Source of the DNA: Candidatus Reidiella endopervernicosa
GTDB taxonomy: Bacteria; Pseudomonadota; Gammaproteobacteria; GCF-013343005
Direction: 5' to 3'
DNA length: 64,000 nt
Assembly: GCF_013343005.1 (NCBI RefSeq)
Contig: NZ_CP054491.1
Location: 2,524,501 to 2,588,500, forward strand
Every line of letters begins with the position of its first letter. Position 1 is the first letter of the stretch. Below, one piece after another: positions 20,657 to 30,809 of this stretch. The notes under the pieces were generated by a model. The model ran no database searches. It was not told the DNA's origin and saw nothing but the letters and a program-made list of their open reading frames with translations. Made by a program: the position numbers and the translations under genes.

Positions 20657-20989
20657 TTAAAGATTTTTGATTGTTCCCTTGGGCATCAGCGTACCGACTG
20701 CACCACGCTGAACATGTACCTCAATACCCTTCGCTATCTCGATCTTGGCAAAGGTATCGCCAACCTCGGTGATCTTGCCTAGCACGCCACCATTGGTTAC
20801 GACCTCATCACCCTTGGTGAGGGCCTCAACCATCGCCTTGTGCTCCTTGGCACGCTTCGACTGCGGACGAATCAGCAGGAAGTAGAAAACGACAAAGATC
20901 AGAACCAGCGGAAGGATTCCCATGAGGGAATCGCCCGCCTGTGCTGCTGGCGCCGCTTCGGCCATTGCGTCAGAGATAAAGAAACTCAT
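20657..20989 (-). CDS. yajC: Sec translocon accessory protein YajC
   Basis: Small single-span membrane protein found with SecDF. The 110-residue product has a hydrophobic segment (MGILPLVLIFVVFYFLLIRPQSKRAKEHKAM is the region around residues 23-54) and a basic cytoplasmic domain (GDEVVTNGGVLGKITEVGD). Located between tgt and secD as in E. coli. Confidence 0.95.
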   Translation of the reverse strand: MSFFISDAMAEAAPAAQAGDSLMGILPLVLIFVVFYFLLIRPQSKRAKEHKAMVEALTKGDEVVTNGGVLGKITEVGDTFAKIEIAKGIEVHVQRGAVGTLMPKGTIKNL

Positions 20990-21058
20990 AGTTACTCCTG
21001 AATAATCAGTTAGTTATTTAATAAATCAGTGGCGGCACAACCGCACAAAACGCACGTA

Positions 21059-23220
<2,162 letters not shown>

Positions 23221-23266
23221 AGGCGCGCGATGTTAACAACTTCACCCAGGGCTTGCGAGTCACCAG

Positions 23267-23294
23267 TTGCCGAAACAGAACATTTCCGTATACT
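23267..23294 (+). promoter_or_regulatory. Sigma-70 type promoter of tRNA-Leu
   Basis: A TTGCCG -35 box (23267-23272), 16-base spacer and TATACT -10 box (23289-23294) sit 11 bases before the tRNA 5' end. A GC-rich stretch lies between the -10 box and the tRNA, as in stringently controlled stable-RNA promoters. The call is by inspection. Confidence 0.6.
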
Positions 23295-23305
23295 AGGTCG
23301 CCGCT

Positions 23306-23392
23306 GCCGGGGTGGCGAAATTGGTATACGCAGCGGATTCAAAATCCGCCGGTGGAAACACCTTGACGGTTCGAGTCCGTCCCTCGGCACCA
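23306..23392 (+). tRNA. tRNA-Leu (anticodon CAA)
   Basis: An 87-base class II tRNA with an encoded CCA end. The acceptor stem pairs GCCGGGG with CCTCGGC, the D-arm region is GGCGAAATTGGTATACGCA, the anticodon arm CGGATTCAAAATCCG places CAA in the loop, a long variable arm follows (CGGTGGAAACACCTTG), and the T arm carries GGTTCGAGTCC. Sequence closely resembles E. coli leuX. The accessory sugar genes begin about 120 bases downstream, so this tRNA may mark an island junction. Confidence 0.96.
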
Positions 23393-23512
23393 AATAACTA
23401 TAGCGTCATCACACAAGACGCTTGGCGCTCTACACGAGAGAGTCGAGACAAGGCTTCATCTACTCGCTGGCAGTGCCTCATAGCAGCACCTCTCAACCCT
23501 ATTGAGTGCACG

Positions 23513-24556
23513 ATGAGTCCAGATGACTGTGTCACCATAATTATCTCCGCCTATGGCCGTCCAATGGCACTCAGCTTGGCGCTTGAGAGCATCTACCAGC
23601 AAACACACCGCAACTGGCAGACCCTCATTATCTGTGACCACTGCCCTGCCGAATTCAAGACCAAGTTAAACATTAAAGACAAGCGTGTTGAGTGGATCAA
23701 TCTTCCTCAGCGCTTTGGCAATCAGTACGGACCCAACTCCATTGGCATTTCACTCGCCGAAAGTGCCTTCATCGCTTTTATGAATCATGATGACATCTGG
23801 CTTTCTGACCATCTCGAAACAGCTTTAAAGACCCTACACGATGAGGAGAGTCAGTTTTATCTAGGAAAAACGGCATTTTCACACGCCTTCGATGACGACA
23901 AAGATGCTCTCACTCTTGGTCGCTGGACATTTTCAGAACTCAATCACCCAGAGGCTATATGGCGATGCCTGCACGGCCCTAACAGCTTGTACGAACCAGT
24001 CAGCGCATGGGTCATCGAGACCGCGACAGCAAAATTCATTGGGCATTTTAGTCCACCTGACACCACCAACTACACACCAGTTATGGAGTGGCTTCAGCGT
24101 GCACTTCAAAAAGGGACGAAACTCAGCTTTGGGAAAAAAGTGACATCGCTAAAATTTGATTTACGCACAAAAAAACCGACTACCGAAAGCGGTCTCTATG
24201 AATACGACCACAGCCTAAGCAGCCTATTCGATTTCTTTTATAACACTCCGGTAGAGATCATCAGGAATTCGATTGACGAGGACTTGATAAAGAGTGAATT
24301 GAGCGGAAACAGGGTAAGACGGCACATGGGCAGACACCTAAATGTATCGCTATTCGATAAGTTACTATTGGTGCATCACAAGCTATGGTTAGCATCGGGA
24401 ATCAGGCTATTCCCAAGCAAACAGACACTTCGCCCAGGTAAAGAGCAAAGAAATGCTCTTAGAACCTTATCAAGGAGAACGGGAGAGAAGATGAGCGCAT
24501 TTCCTAACGCTGAGAGAATTAATCGTGTAATCAAAACAATAATAAACAGACGATGA
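23513..24556 (+). CDS. Family 2 glycosyltransferase
   Basis: GT-A fold transferase, probably cytoplasmic, acting on a surface polysaccharide. From the ATG at 23513 (MSPDDCVTIIISAYGRPMAL) it has 347 residues. The N-terminal domain shows the GT2 pattern: TIIISAYGRPMALSLALESI, QTHRNWQTLIICD, then the metal-binding region FIAFMNHDDIWLSDHLE. The C-terminal half is more AT-rich and unplaced. The longer frame from 23312 reads through the tRNA and is rejected. It overlaps the next gene by four bases, so the two are coupled. Sugar donor and acceptor are not predictable. Confidence 0.85.
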   Translation: MSPDDCVTIIISAYGRPMALSLALESIYQQTHRNWQTLIICDHCPAEFKTKLNIKDKRVEWINLPQRFGNQYGPNSIGISLAESAFIAFMNHDDIWLSDHLETALKTLHDEESQFYLGKTAFSHAFDDDKDALTLGRWTFSELNHPEAIWRCLHGPNSLYEPVSAWVIETATAKFIGHFSPPDTTNYTPVMEWLQRALQKGTKLSFGKKVTSLKFDLRTKKPTTESGLYEYDHSLSSLFDFFYNTPVEIIRNSIDEDLIKSELSGNRVRRHMGRHLNVSLFDKLLLVHHKLWLASGIRLFPSKQTLRPGKEQRNALRTLSRRTGEKMSAFPNAERINRVIKTIINRR

Positions 24557-25815
24557 CCAACTTAACCCGACGTATTAATTTTTCTGATTGTGATAATTGG
24601 CAACTAGACCGAGGTGTCATTAGACACGACACCGGTAGATTTTTCTCCATAGCCTGCATTCAAGACGGCAATGAAGAGCACGTCATGATTGATCAACCCG
24701 AAATAGGTTTACTCGGCTACCTTCTAAAAGAGGAGAGCGGCGAACTGTATTGGTTGGTTCAACACAAGGAGGAGCCAGGCAACGCTCCAATTTCTCAACT
24801 ATCGCCAACTGTCCAGGCGACTCGCTCCAATTATGAACAGGTTCATAAAGGAAAGTCGACTCCCTTTCTCGAATATTTTACTGGCAAAGATAAGTTAGCA
24901 GCCGTTTCCGCATCTGAACAAGGCTCTAAGTTCCTCAACAAGTTCAATCGTAACGAAAAGGTACTGCTCTCAGAACAGGAGCTCTCAGAGCACAGCTATC
25001 GGTCGTCCAATCATGAATGGCTATCAACGAGCCAGATTAAAGCGGCTCTCCGTGAGAGTTACTCAATTAATACAGATGCGCGATCTGTCATTGCAACTAG
25101 CTGTTGGGATCTACTCTTTAAAGATCGTGCACAGCCGTTTAGTAATCCACTACTCCCCTCATCGCTTAACCACGCTCTCGCTCGCTCTTACCAGACAGTA
25201 GACAGCAACCGAATCGAGAAGGCATTCAACCTACTCAAGACCTTTAATAGCACCCACAGATCCAGTTACTCACCTAAGGGGCTTGAAGCGATGGAGCATC
25301 ACACTCTTTCAGAATTGGGCATTGAGACAGAGCAAGGAGAGTCTGTCGTTAACTATTTCGATGTGCAGATCCCTAGCCGCGAGGTCACCCATTGGCAACA
25401 ACCACTACTAATGCGCAACGAAATTGAAGAGTGCCTGCTCTACATCGCATTAATCGATGGCACCGCCATGGTCTCCATCACCGCATATCCGGAACCTGGT
25501 TTTAATAACAGGGTAGAGTTTGGCCCCTCAATGCAGTCTGGTAAGGGGGGGCATAAATACACACCTAACGAGCTCAGTTTAGCTCTATTGAATGCAGACT
25601 TGATATGTTCTCTGGAACAGACCGATGAGGGGGGACGCTTCTACCAGAACAGATGTCGATATGGCATTGCCGTAGGAGAAGCACAGACTGTTCTCCTGAA
25701 ACATGAGAACAGCTGCTGGGTCACACTCGGGGAACTCGAGAAGATGACCGGCACGGGTGGTGTACTGACCAATGAACTCAGAACTAATCTGTCGCTACTA
25801 CTTGCCTATAGCTAA
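24553..25815 (+). CDS. NDP-hexose 2,3-dehydratase family protein
   Basis: The 420-residue protein resembles enzymes that remove water from NDP-4-keto-6-deoxyhexoses when making deoxysugars. The signature region QPEIGLLGYLLKEESGELYW followed by QLSPTVQATRSNYEQVHKGK and TPFLEYF (about residues 48-116) is characteristic. A second, related half begins near residue 150 (SSNHEWLSTSQIKAALRES) and ends with PSREVTHWQQPLLM and EFGPSMQSG, matching the two-repeat build of the family. Its best-known relatives make deoxysugars for antibiotics, so its presence in a surface-sugar block is of interest. Confidence 0.8.
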   Translation: MTNLTRRINFSDCDNWQLDRGVIRHDTGRFFSIACIQDGNEEHVMIDQPEIGLLGYLLKEESGELYWLVQHKEEPGNAPISQLSPTVQATRSNYEQVHKGKSTPFLEYFTGKDKLAAVSASEQGSKFLNKFNRNEKVLLSEQELSEHSYRSSNHEWLSTSQIKAALRESYSINTDARSVIATSCWDLLFKDRAQPFSNPLLPSSLNHALARSYQTVDSNRIEKAFNLLKTFNSTHRSSYSPKGLEAMEHHTLSELGIETEQGESVVNYFDVQIPSREVTHWQQPLLMRNEIEECLLYIALIDGTAMVSITAYPEPGFNNRVEFGPSMQSGKGGHKYTPNELSLALLNADLICSLEQTDEGGRFYQNRCRYGIAVGEAQTVLLKHENSCWVTLGELEKMTGTGGVLTNELRTNLSLLLAYS

Positions 25816-26026
25816 AGAGGCTTTCATATCGACTCTATTGCCATCGTGGACTTCCCCCAACGCCGTTGATAATCTATGGTTTCATCGACTTACAGATGAA
25901 CTTTTGAGAGTCCGCCCCTCGTCACCATATCTCTCTGTCTACTCATGGACCCGATTATTAGCGGATAGAAAAGAGGGGCTAACTCCCTCTCGATCAGGGT
26001 ATATATCTTCGACGTTACGGGGCTAG
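25772..26026 (+). CDS. Possible small protein or gene remnant (84 residues)
   Basis: A frame between the dehydratase and formyltransferase genes (MNSELICRYYLPIAKEAFIS to GYISSTLRG). It overlaps the dehydratase end by 44 bases. The composition is plausible for a protein, but no family is recognised and no clear ribosome site is seen. It could be a remnant of a gene between the two neighbours, or spurious. It is listed so that the 215 bases between the two genes are accounted for. Confidence 0.3.
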   Translation: MNSELICRYYLPIAKEAFISTLLPSWTSPNAVDNLWFHRLTDELLRVRPSSPYLSVYSWTRLLADRKEGLTPSRSGYISSTLRG

Positions 26027-26030
26027 ACCC

Positions 26031-27069
26031 ATGTCTCACCAGCGTGAATCGACGCATAACAGCAACCAACATGCAATGCATTCTAAGATCGACCAACACT
26101 CCAGAAACATCCTCTTTTTTGGCGACCCACAGCTCGGTAGTCACCGAGGCTGGCAACGCTTCTTAACCTATTTTCCCAATGCAGAGCATTTAATCTGGAA
26201 CAAAGGCACACCCAAAGCACCACTTCACCAAGCACTACGTCAGAAGCACTGGGACATAACCATATCCTTCTATAATGACTTCATCTTCGAACATGATGAT
26301 TTTCCCTTTCTCGGACTCCCGCTCAATCTACATCCCGCGTTGCCGACCATCCGCGGTGTTGGTCACGACCACATACCATTGATAGAGGGCCATCCGGAGC
26401 ACGGCGGCACACTGCATTATCTTCAGCAACCCCCACGACTTTGGCAAAATGCCGCCGATGTGATCGATAACGGCAGGGTCATTCGCACTCGAAAGCGAGA
26501 GCTATCACCGCTCACGAACGCTGACCGCCATGGAGAGCGAAGTGAGGGCGGTTAGTCCCCGATAGTCGACGCCGTCTGCCTATTCGTAGTTGAGAGCGCG
26601 AGCGAACGACGGAGAAGATGCAGCAGCGGCTTTATGTCGGCGTAGAGTCACTGAGGGAGTTGTGTAGAGCCGCGAAGAGGTGATTACGCAACGAACGCAG
26701 GACGGTCGGGGCGCCGCAGGCATAAACGGTCGCGTGAAGTTTTGCTGTTTGCTTGGGCTTGGATGCCCAAAACAAACTTTCGCAAAATAGCGACTCCCCG
26801 GCTACGCTGAGATCCGAAGTGCCAACCAGGAGATCATGCTCGAGATGCTGAGTGAGCTGTGCGAGCAGCTGTTGTCGTGGGGATCGGTCGAATCTGTCCA
26901 ACAGGCGTTAGATGTAGAAGCGACGGAGAACGGGCACAGCTGGGGAAAACGTTATATCGGTCACTCTGAAAGAGACATTATCCTGAACACCCTCAGGTTG
27001 TCAGACCCGAATCACCGCGCCCTTGCTATCGGCAATCAAACAGAGCTTCCGCTACTTTCCAATGCCTGA
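26031..27069 (+). pseudogene. Formyltransferase-like gene interrupted by a 283-bp element
   Basis: The 5' part (26031-26518) encodes a formyltransferase-type N-terminal domain: ILFFGDPQLGSHRGWQRFL, then LPLNLHPALPTIRGVGHDHI and GGTLHYLQQ, the pattern Asn-x-His...Gly...His of the catalytic core seen in methionyl-tRNA and sugar N-formyltransferases. The 3' part (26802-27069) supplies YAEIRSANQEIMLEMLSEL and the C-terminus. Joining 26518 to 26802 gives one uninterrupted 251-residue protein (junction ELSPLTN-YAEIRSANQ). With the insert, translation stops 14 codons into the element. The 3' end overlaps the convergent ATP-grasp gene by 34 bases. A role in formylating an amino sugar is inferred from neighbours only. 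Confidence 0.75.
26519..26801 (-). mobile_element. Copy 1 of a 283-284 bp repeated element, in the formyltransferase gene
   Basis: Reads on the minus strand from CCGGGGAGTCGC to GGCGGTCAGCG, the same as four other copies in the window. No ORF of note, no terminal inverted repeat. The flanks show no target duplication: joining them restores the host frame exactly. Relative to the host gene the element lies in reverse. The two ends each fold: an outer GTCGC/GCGAC stem enclosing a TGGGC/GCCCA hairpin at one end, and CTAACCGCC/GGCGGTCAG at the other. Confidence 0.9.
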
Positions 27070-27920
27070 GCGAAAATCCGATCATATTTTTCAGGATTGA
27101 ATTTGCTCAATCCATTTAGCGGTGTGAAGGTTAACTCTCCGAAATAGACCTGGCCAGCAACGCTATAGAGATCGACTCTCACATAGTCGAACTCTTGTGA
27201 AAGCTTTTGCGCCAGACCAACCATCTCATCCAGAGTCTCCGGTCTCTTCTCTTTCGGACCCATCTCATAGCGACCCCATTCAATGAAAAGATAGTTCCAC
27301 TGCGGGTCATAGAACGAAACTGACGCCTTGTGTTCACGATCGTGCACAACCGCGATGTATCGAACAACACCATTAAAACAGTGTAATTTATAGTCTTTGG
27401 GTAGCTCTCCACCCTCACTCAAAAGGGCCTCAACCACGACCATCGGTTGAATGTTTTTATACTGCCACTCACGGGTATTGAGATAGTGACTATTACGCAT
27501 CCAACCCTTTAATTGTCGTTTGGCTGACAACCAATCAACTTCCGATTTTTCGCGCACGATCATATTCTGGCCACAGCCGTGATTAACTTTAATCACAAAT
27601 GGTTCCGGCAACGACGCATAATTGATCTCATCAACATCGTCGGACACTGCTAGCAGCGGTACCAAACAATCCTCTCCGGCGACTTTTTCAACCCAGCTTC
27701 TAACCCGATACTTATCGGAGCACTCTGTATAGCGGGGATTTCTATCGTAGAGTTTCCTCTGCAAGATAAACTCATTGATAGTTTCAGGCGGGTTTAATTG
27801 CGCCACTTTGCTGAAGGTCTTTTTATACTGATGTTTCAGATAGAGACTATCTGGGATAAGTAAGGCCTTTAGCCTTAACCTTATATTTTTGAATGAGAAT
27901 TTTGGGGAGTGACGCGACAT
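27036..27920 (-). CDS. TupA-like ATP-grasp protein
   Basis: A 294-residue protein of the TupA-like ATP-grasp group, found in polysaccharide and teichuronopeptide-like loci where such enzymes are thought to link an amino acid or similar group to a glycan. Visible features are LPEPFVIKVNHGCGQNMIV (ATP-binding lysine region), MVVVEALLSEGGELPKDYKL with the following HCFNG, DYVRVDLYSVAGQVYFGELTF (metal-binding acidic residues) and the closing PLNGLSKFNPEKYD. The N-terminus is basic. It is convergent with the formyltransferase gene. Substrate unknown. Confidence 0.8.
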   Translation of the reverse strand: MSRHSPKFSFKNIRLRLKALLIPDSLYLKHQYKKTFSKVAQLNPPETINEFILQRKLYDRNPRYTECSDKYRVRSWVEKVAGEDCLVPLLAVSDDVDEINYASLPEPFVIKVNHGCGQNMIVREKSEVDWLSAKRQLKGWMRNSHYLNTREWQYKNIQPMVVVEALLSEGGELPKDYKLHCFNGVVRYIAVVHDREHKASVSFYDPQWNYLFIEWGRYEMGPKEKRPETLDEMVGLAQKLSQEFDYVRVDLYSVAGQVYFGELTFTPLNGLSKFNPEKYDRIFAQALESSGSSV

Positions 27921-28000
27921 ATCCCGGCAGCGTTAGCAACTATCAGCACCGAAGAGTAGCACGCAATCCTTACGTTAACAGCGCACTGCACGTTCGATAA

Positions 28001-29782
28001 CTAGACCGACTGAACATGTCCAGGAATAGTGACACTGAAGAGCGCACCATCCTGATCCTGACTATTGCTGGCTATTACCTTTCCACCAAAACCCTCTTCA
28101 ATAAGCTTTTTAGCGATATATAGTCCCACACCAGACTCATCATTCTTCTTGTCACTCACCCCCAGATCGAAGACCCGTTCGACAGGTTTAACGGTAATAC
28201 CACCACCGTTATCGGAGATCACGAGCCGATAGTGACCATTGGCCGTCATTCGTGATCTCACAGCGATCCGTGGAGAGTCGGTGCCGCGTTCGATAAATAC
28301 GTCGCGGGCATTATTGAGAATCACCAGCACGGCATGGGCAAACTCAGCAGGATTGCCGTTAAGCTGCACACCATCATCAAAACTTGACGTAATCACAATG
28401 CCGTCGAGTTCGAAGGCATCACTTACGAAACTCAGCGCCTTGCGCACGATAGAATCTGGATAGAAGTCGATGCTCTCTCCACCCATTTTCATCAAACCGC
28501 TAAACACATCGACCGTACCGGCCATAAACTCGAGGAGATCGTGGCTCTTCGCTGTCGCCCTTCTCACGATTTTTTTACTATCTTCAGAGATAGGTTCATT
28601 GAACAACGTCTGCTCAAGCAGCATTACCTGCAGCCCCAGATCATTAAGCGGCTGTTTCCACTGGTGTGAGATGTGATTGACCGATTCACCGATATTGGCA
28701 AATTTCGACTTTACGTGAAGCAGTCGTAGTAGTTTTTTATTGAGTGATGAAAATCTCAGACTCAATATAATGGTCACCAGAAGAACCGAGAAAGCGACCG
28801 CCGCCACCCTGTAGGCGAGCTGATAATCCTGGCCGCCATTTTCTCTGTAGAGAAAACCATCCAGATCCACTTCACCACCCAACATTCCAAGCGTGGCATA
28901 GGTTTCAGCAATATGTTGCCAGCGACCATCCAGCATATAACCGAGTTCAATCAGCTCGGGGTGGATGAGTTTCTGCATCGACTCCATCTCGTAGACCAGC
29001 TCCTCCCTGCTCCTCGTGCTTGAGTACTCATTCAGAATCAGATCAATAATCTCTTCTGGGTGGTCCATTGCGTAACGCCATCCCTTGAGGCTGGCGTTAC
29101 GAAAACGCGCAGCGCGATCTGGATGGTTCAACAACTCATCATCGGTAGTGAAAAAGTTATCGCCATAAAAGTCGATACCGGCAGAACGAGGTGAATAGAT
29201 ATTAATATCCACCCCTCTTTGTCTGAGCGCATAGGGTTCGCTAGTGACATAGGCGGAGATGGCATCAACCTCACCGGCAATAAAACTTTCGAGATTGTGT
29301 TCACCTTCTCGAATGTCTGCCAGACCTCGATCAAGGCCTTCAATTTTAAGATAGGCGATCAATTCATCGGCCAGAGGTTCGATCATTAAACGTTTATTGA
29401 CCAGATCGTGAAGGCTCTGCAAAGCGCTATCACGCCGTGAGATAAGCACATATGGGGAGTGTTGAAAGAGAACCCCGAGCACCACAAGCGGTTTCCCCGC
29501 TTCACGCAGCAGAAGCAGACTGCTGCTCCCAACTCCATATTCGGCATCCCCCTTGAGGACCACCTCGGCCGTATTTATATCGGGACTCCCCTCTATAATT
29601 TCGACCTCCAGATTGGCATCACGGTAGTAGCCGAGCGCCTCGGCCGCGTAATAACCGGCGAATTGAAACTGGTGTGTCCACTTGAGCTGAAGCCTGACAC
29701 TGTCAGCAGCTGTTAGAGGGGTGACTATCAGTAAAGAGAGCAGTGCTACGAGTGAACGAGCTGTGAAGCCGATAGATTTCAC
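28001..29782 (-). CDS. Sensor histidine kinase with NMT1/THI5-like sensor domain
   Basis: A 593-residue two-component sensor. After a signal-like N-terminus (ARSLVALLSLLIVTPLTAAD) comes a periplasmic binding-protein domain of the SsuA/THI5 type (VRLQLKWTHQFQFAGYYAAEALGYYRD, about residues 30-310). A membrane span follows (AAVAFSVLLVTIILSLRF, about residue 330), then a kinase core with the H box SHQWKQPLNDLG and ATP-binding motifs VLNNARDVF, VISDNGGGI and GVGLYIAKKLIEEG. THI5-like domains usually bind pyrimidine- or sulfonate-like ligands; the ligand here is unknown. It overlaps the response regulator end by four bases. Confidence 0.9.
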   Translation of the reverse strand: MKSIGFTARSLVALLSLLIVTPLTAADSVRLQLKWTHQFQFAGYYAAEALGYYRDANLEVEIIEGSPDINTAEVVLKGDAEYGVGSSSLLLLREAGKPLVVLGVLFQHSPYVLISRRDSALQSLHDLVNKRLMIEPLADELIAYLKIEGLDRGLADIREGEHNLESFIAGEVDAISAYVTSEPYALRQRGVDINIYSPRSAGIDFYGDNFFTTDDELLNHPDRAARFRNASLKGWRYAMDHPEEIIDLILNEYSSTRSREELVYEMESMQKLIHPELIELGYMLDGRWQHIAETYATLGMLGGEVDLDGFLYRENGGQDYQLAYRVAAVAFSVLLVTIILSLRFSSLNKKLLRLLHVKSKFANIGESVNHISHQWKQPLNDLGLQVMLLEQTLFNEPISEDSKKIVRRATAKSHDLLEFMAGTVDVFSGLMKMGGESIDFYPDSIVRKALSFVSDAFELDGIVITSSFDDGVQLNGNPAEFAHAVLVILNNARDVFIERGTDSPRIAVRSRMTANGHYRLVISDNGGGITVKPVERVFDLGVSDKKNDESGVGLYIAKKLIEEGFGGKVIASNSQDQDGALFSVTIPGHVQSV

Positions 29783-30468
29783 GCCGACTTGGTCATCAAC
29801 ACCCAGCCTCGACCTGGATGGTTACAGATGACACTGTACTTCAGCTTCTTCCTCAACTCACCGAGCAGGTTCTTCAATGCAGACTCGGTCACCAGCTCAT
29901 TCGGCCAGATAGTTTTACTGATCTCCGGCTTGCCTATAACTCGATGGGTATTGGACAACAACAGCTCAAGCAGCTGGCACTCTTTACCACCGAGGCTAAC
30001 CTCTTCGCCATCGACGAAGAGCAGTTTGAAAAGTGGTTGGTAGGTGATCTCATCGGAGATTGCGATCTCTTTTATGAGTCGCTCCAAACGGGCGGCAACG
30101 CGTTTTAATACCGGCTCAAGCTTCTTAAAACTGAGGGGCTTAGTGATATAGCCATCAATCTGTAGATTGGCCGCCCGAAACAGATACTCTTTATCGGTAT
30201 AGGCACTGAGCACGATGACCGGAATCTCACAATTTCTGGCGCGGATTTTCTCAATCAATGACAGACCATCAATACCGGGCATCTCAATATCAGTAATGAC
30301 GACATCGAATGAATCAGTAGCAAACATCTCCAATGCCGATTCGGCATCGTAGGCGAGTGAGATCGATTTAAAGATGGTGGAGAAGAGCGCGTTCAGCTCT
30401 GCATGGATGTGGCGATTGTCATCTACCAGCAGCAGATTGAGATGTTTAAGAATTATGTTTTCGTTCAT
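29779..30468 (-). CDS. Response regulator with winged-helix output domain
   Basis: A 229-residue DNA-binding regulator. The receiver domain (residues 10-125) shows LLLVDDN (acidic pocket), VVITDIEMPGIDGLSLIEKI with the phospho-acceptor Asp, VLSAYTDK and ITKPLSF (conserved Lys). The C-terminal OmpR-like winged helix has LGGKECQLLELLLSNTHRVIG and LVTESALKNLLGELRKKL. It is the first gene of the pair and lies downstream of the giant autotransporter; whether it controls that gene is only a contextual guess. Confidence 0.9.
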   Translation of the reverse strand: MNENIILKHLNLLLVDDNRHIHAELNALFSTIFKSISLAYDAESALEMFATDSFDVVITDIEMPGIDGLSLIEKIRARNCEIPVIVLSAYTDKEYLFRAANLQIDGYITKPLSFKKLEPVLKRVAARLERLIKEIAISDEITYQPLFKLLFVDGEEVSLGGKECQLLELLLSNTHRVIGKPEISKTIWPNELVTESALKNLLGELRKKLKYSVICNHPGRGWVLMTKSA

Positions 30469-30809
30469 GATCAGCGACTACTCTACCGCCCCCGGTATTT
30501 CTCCCTGTATTCCAGAGGCAACATTCATGTTTTGAACAAGTCTAAGAACCAACAATACACCAACTGAACCAAACCTTTAATCACCGCCGGCAGCAGAACT
30601 CATTTCTCGGACCCGTTTGAGACCGGGCTTCCGTTAAAATTCAGCCCAATTGTTAGAACAGCGATTCATTCGTAGTACGCCAATCGGCCCGCTTCAAGAT
30701 CGATAGACCTCCAATCCCTGGAGGTCATGCCTAGAGTTAGTAGCTCGTATCTCCGAGCATTTTTGTGGCGACACCCGTCGCCACCTTTTTAATTCCCTGT
30801 TCACTGAAT
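30469..30809. other. 341-base intergenic region with three stem-loops
   Basis: No gene is seen. It separates the autotransporter stop from the response-regulator start and should hold the promoter for the two-component pair. Three short hairpins lie close together: GACCTCCA/TGGAGGTC (30706-30726, 8 bp), GCTCG/CGAGC (30743-30758) and GTGGCGAC/GTCGCCAC (30765-30784, 8 bp). The last has T runs on both sides on the plus strand. One of them probably ends autotransporter transcription. Confidence 0.55.
30765..30790 (+). terminator. Stem-loop with T-tract, oriented to the plus strand
   Basis: GTGGCGAC and GTCGCCAC pair around an ACCC loop and are followed by CTTTTT. The T-tract is on the plus strand although flanking genes run minus. 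On the minus strand the stem is flanked by A runs, so it may act as a poor terminator or 3'-end stabiliser there. Confidence 0.4.

Noticed and set aside
23312-23512. N-terminal extension of the glycosyltransferase through tRNA-Leu
   Set aside because: The extension translates the tRNA gene; the GT2 domain begins right after the ATG at 23513.
26519-26801. Integron cassette or IS200/IS605 element
   Set aside because: No attC core sites and no cassette gene; no constant tetra- or pentanucleotide target next to the ends. A Y1-type relative remains possible, as noted under findings.
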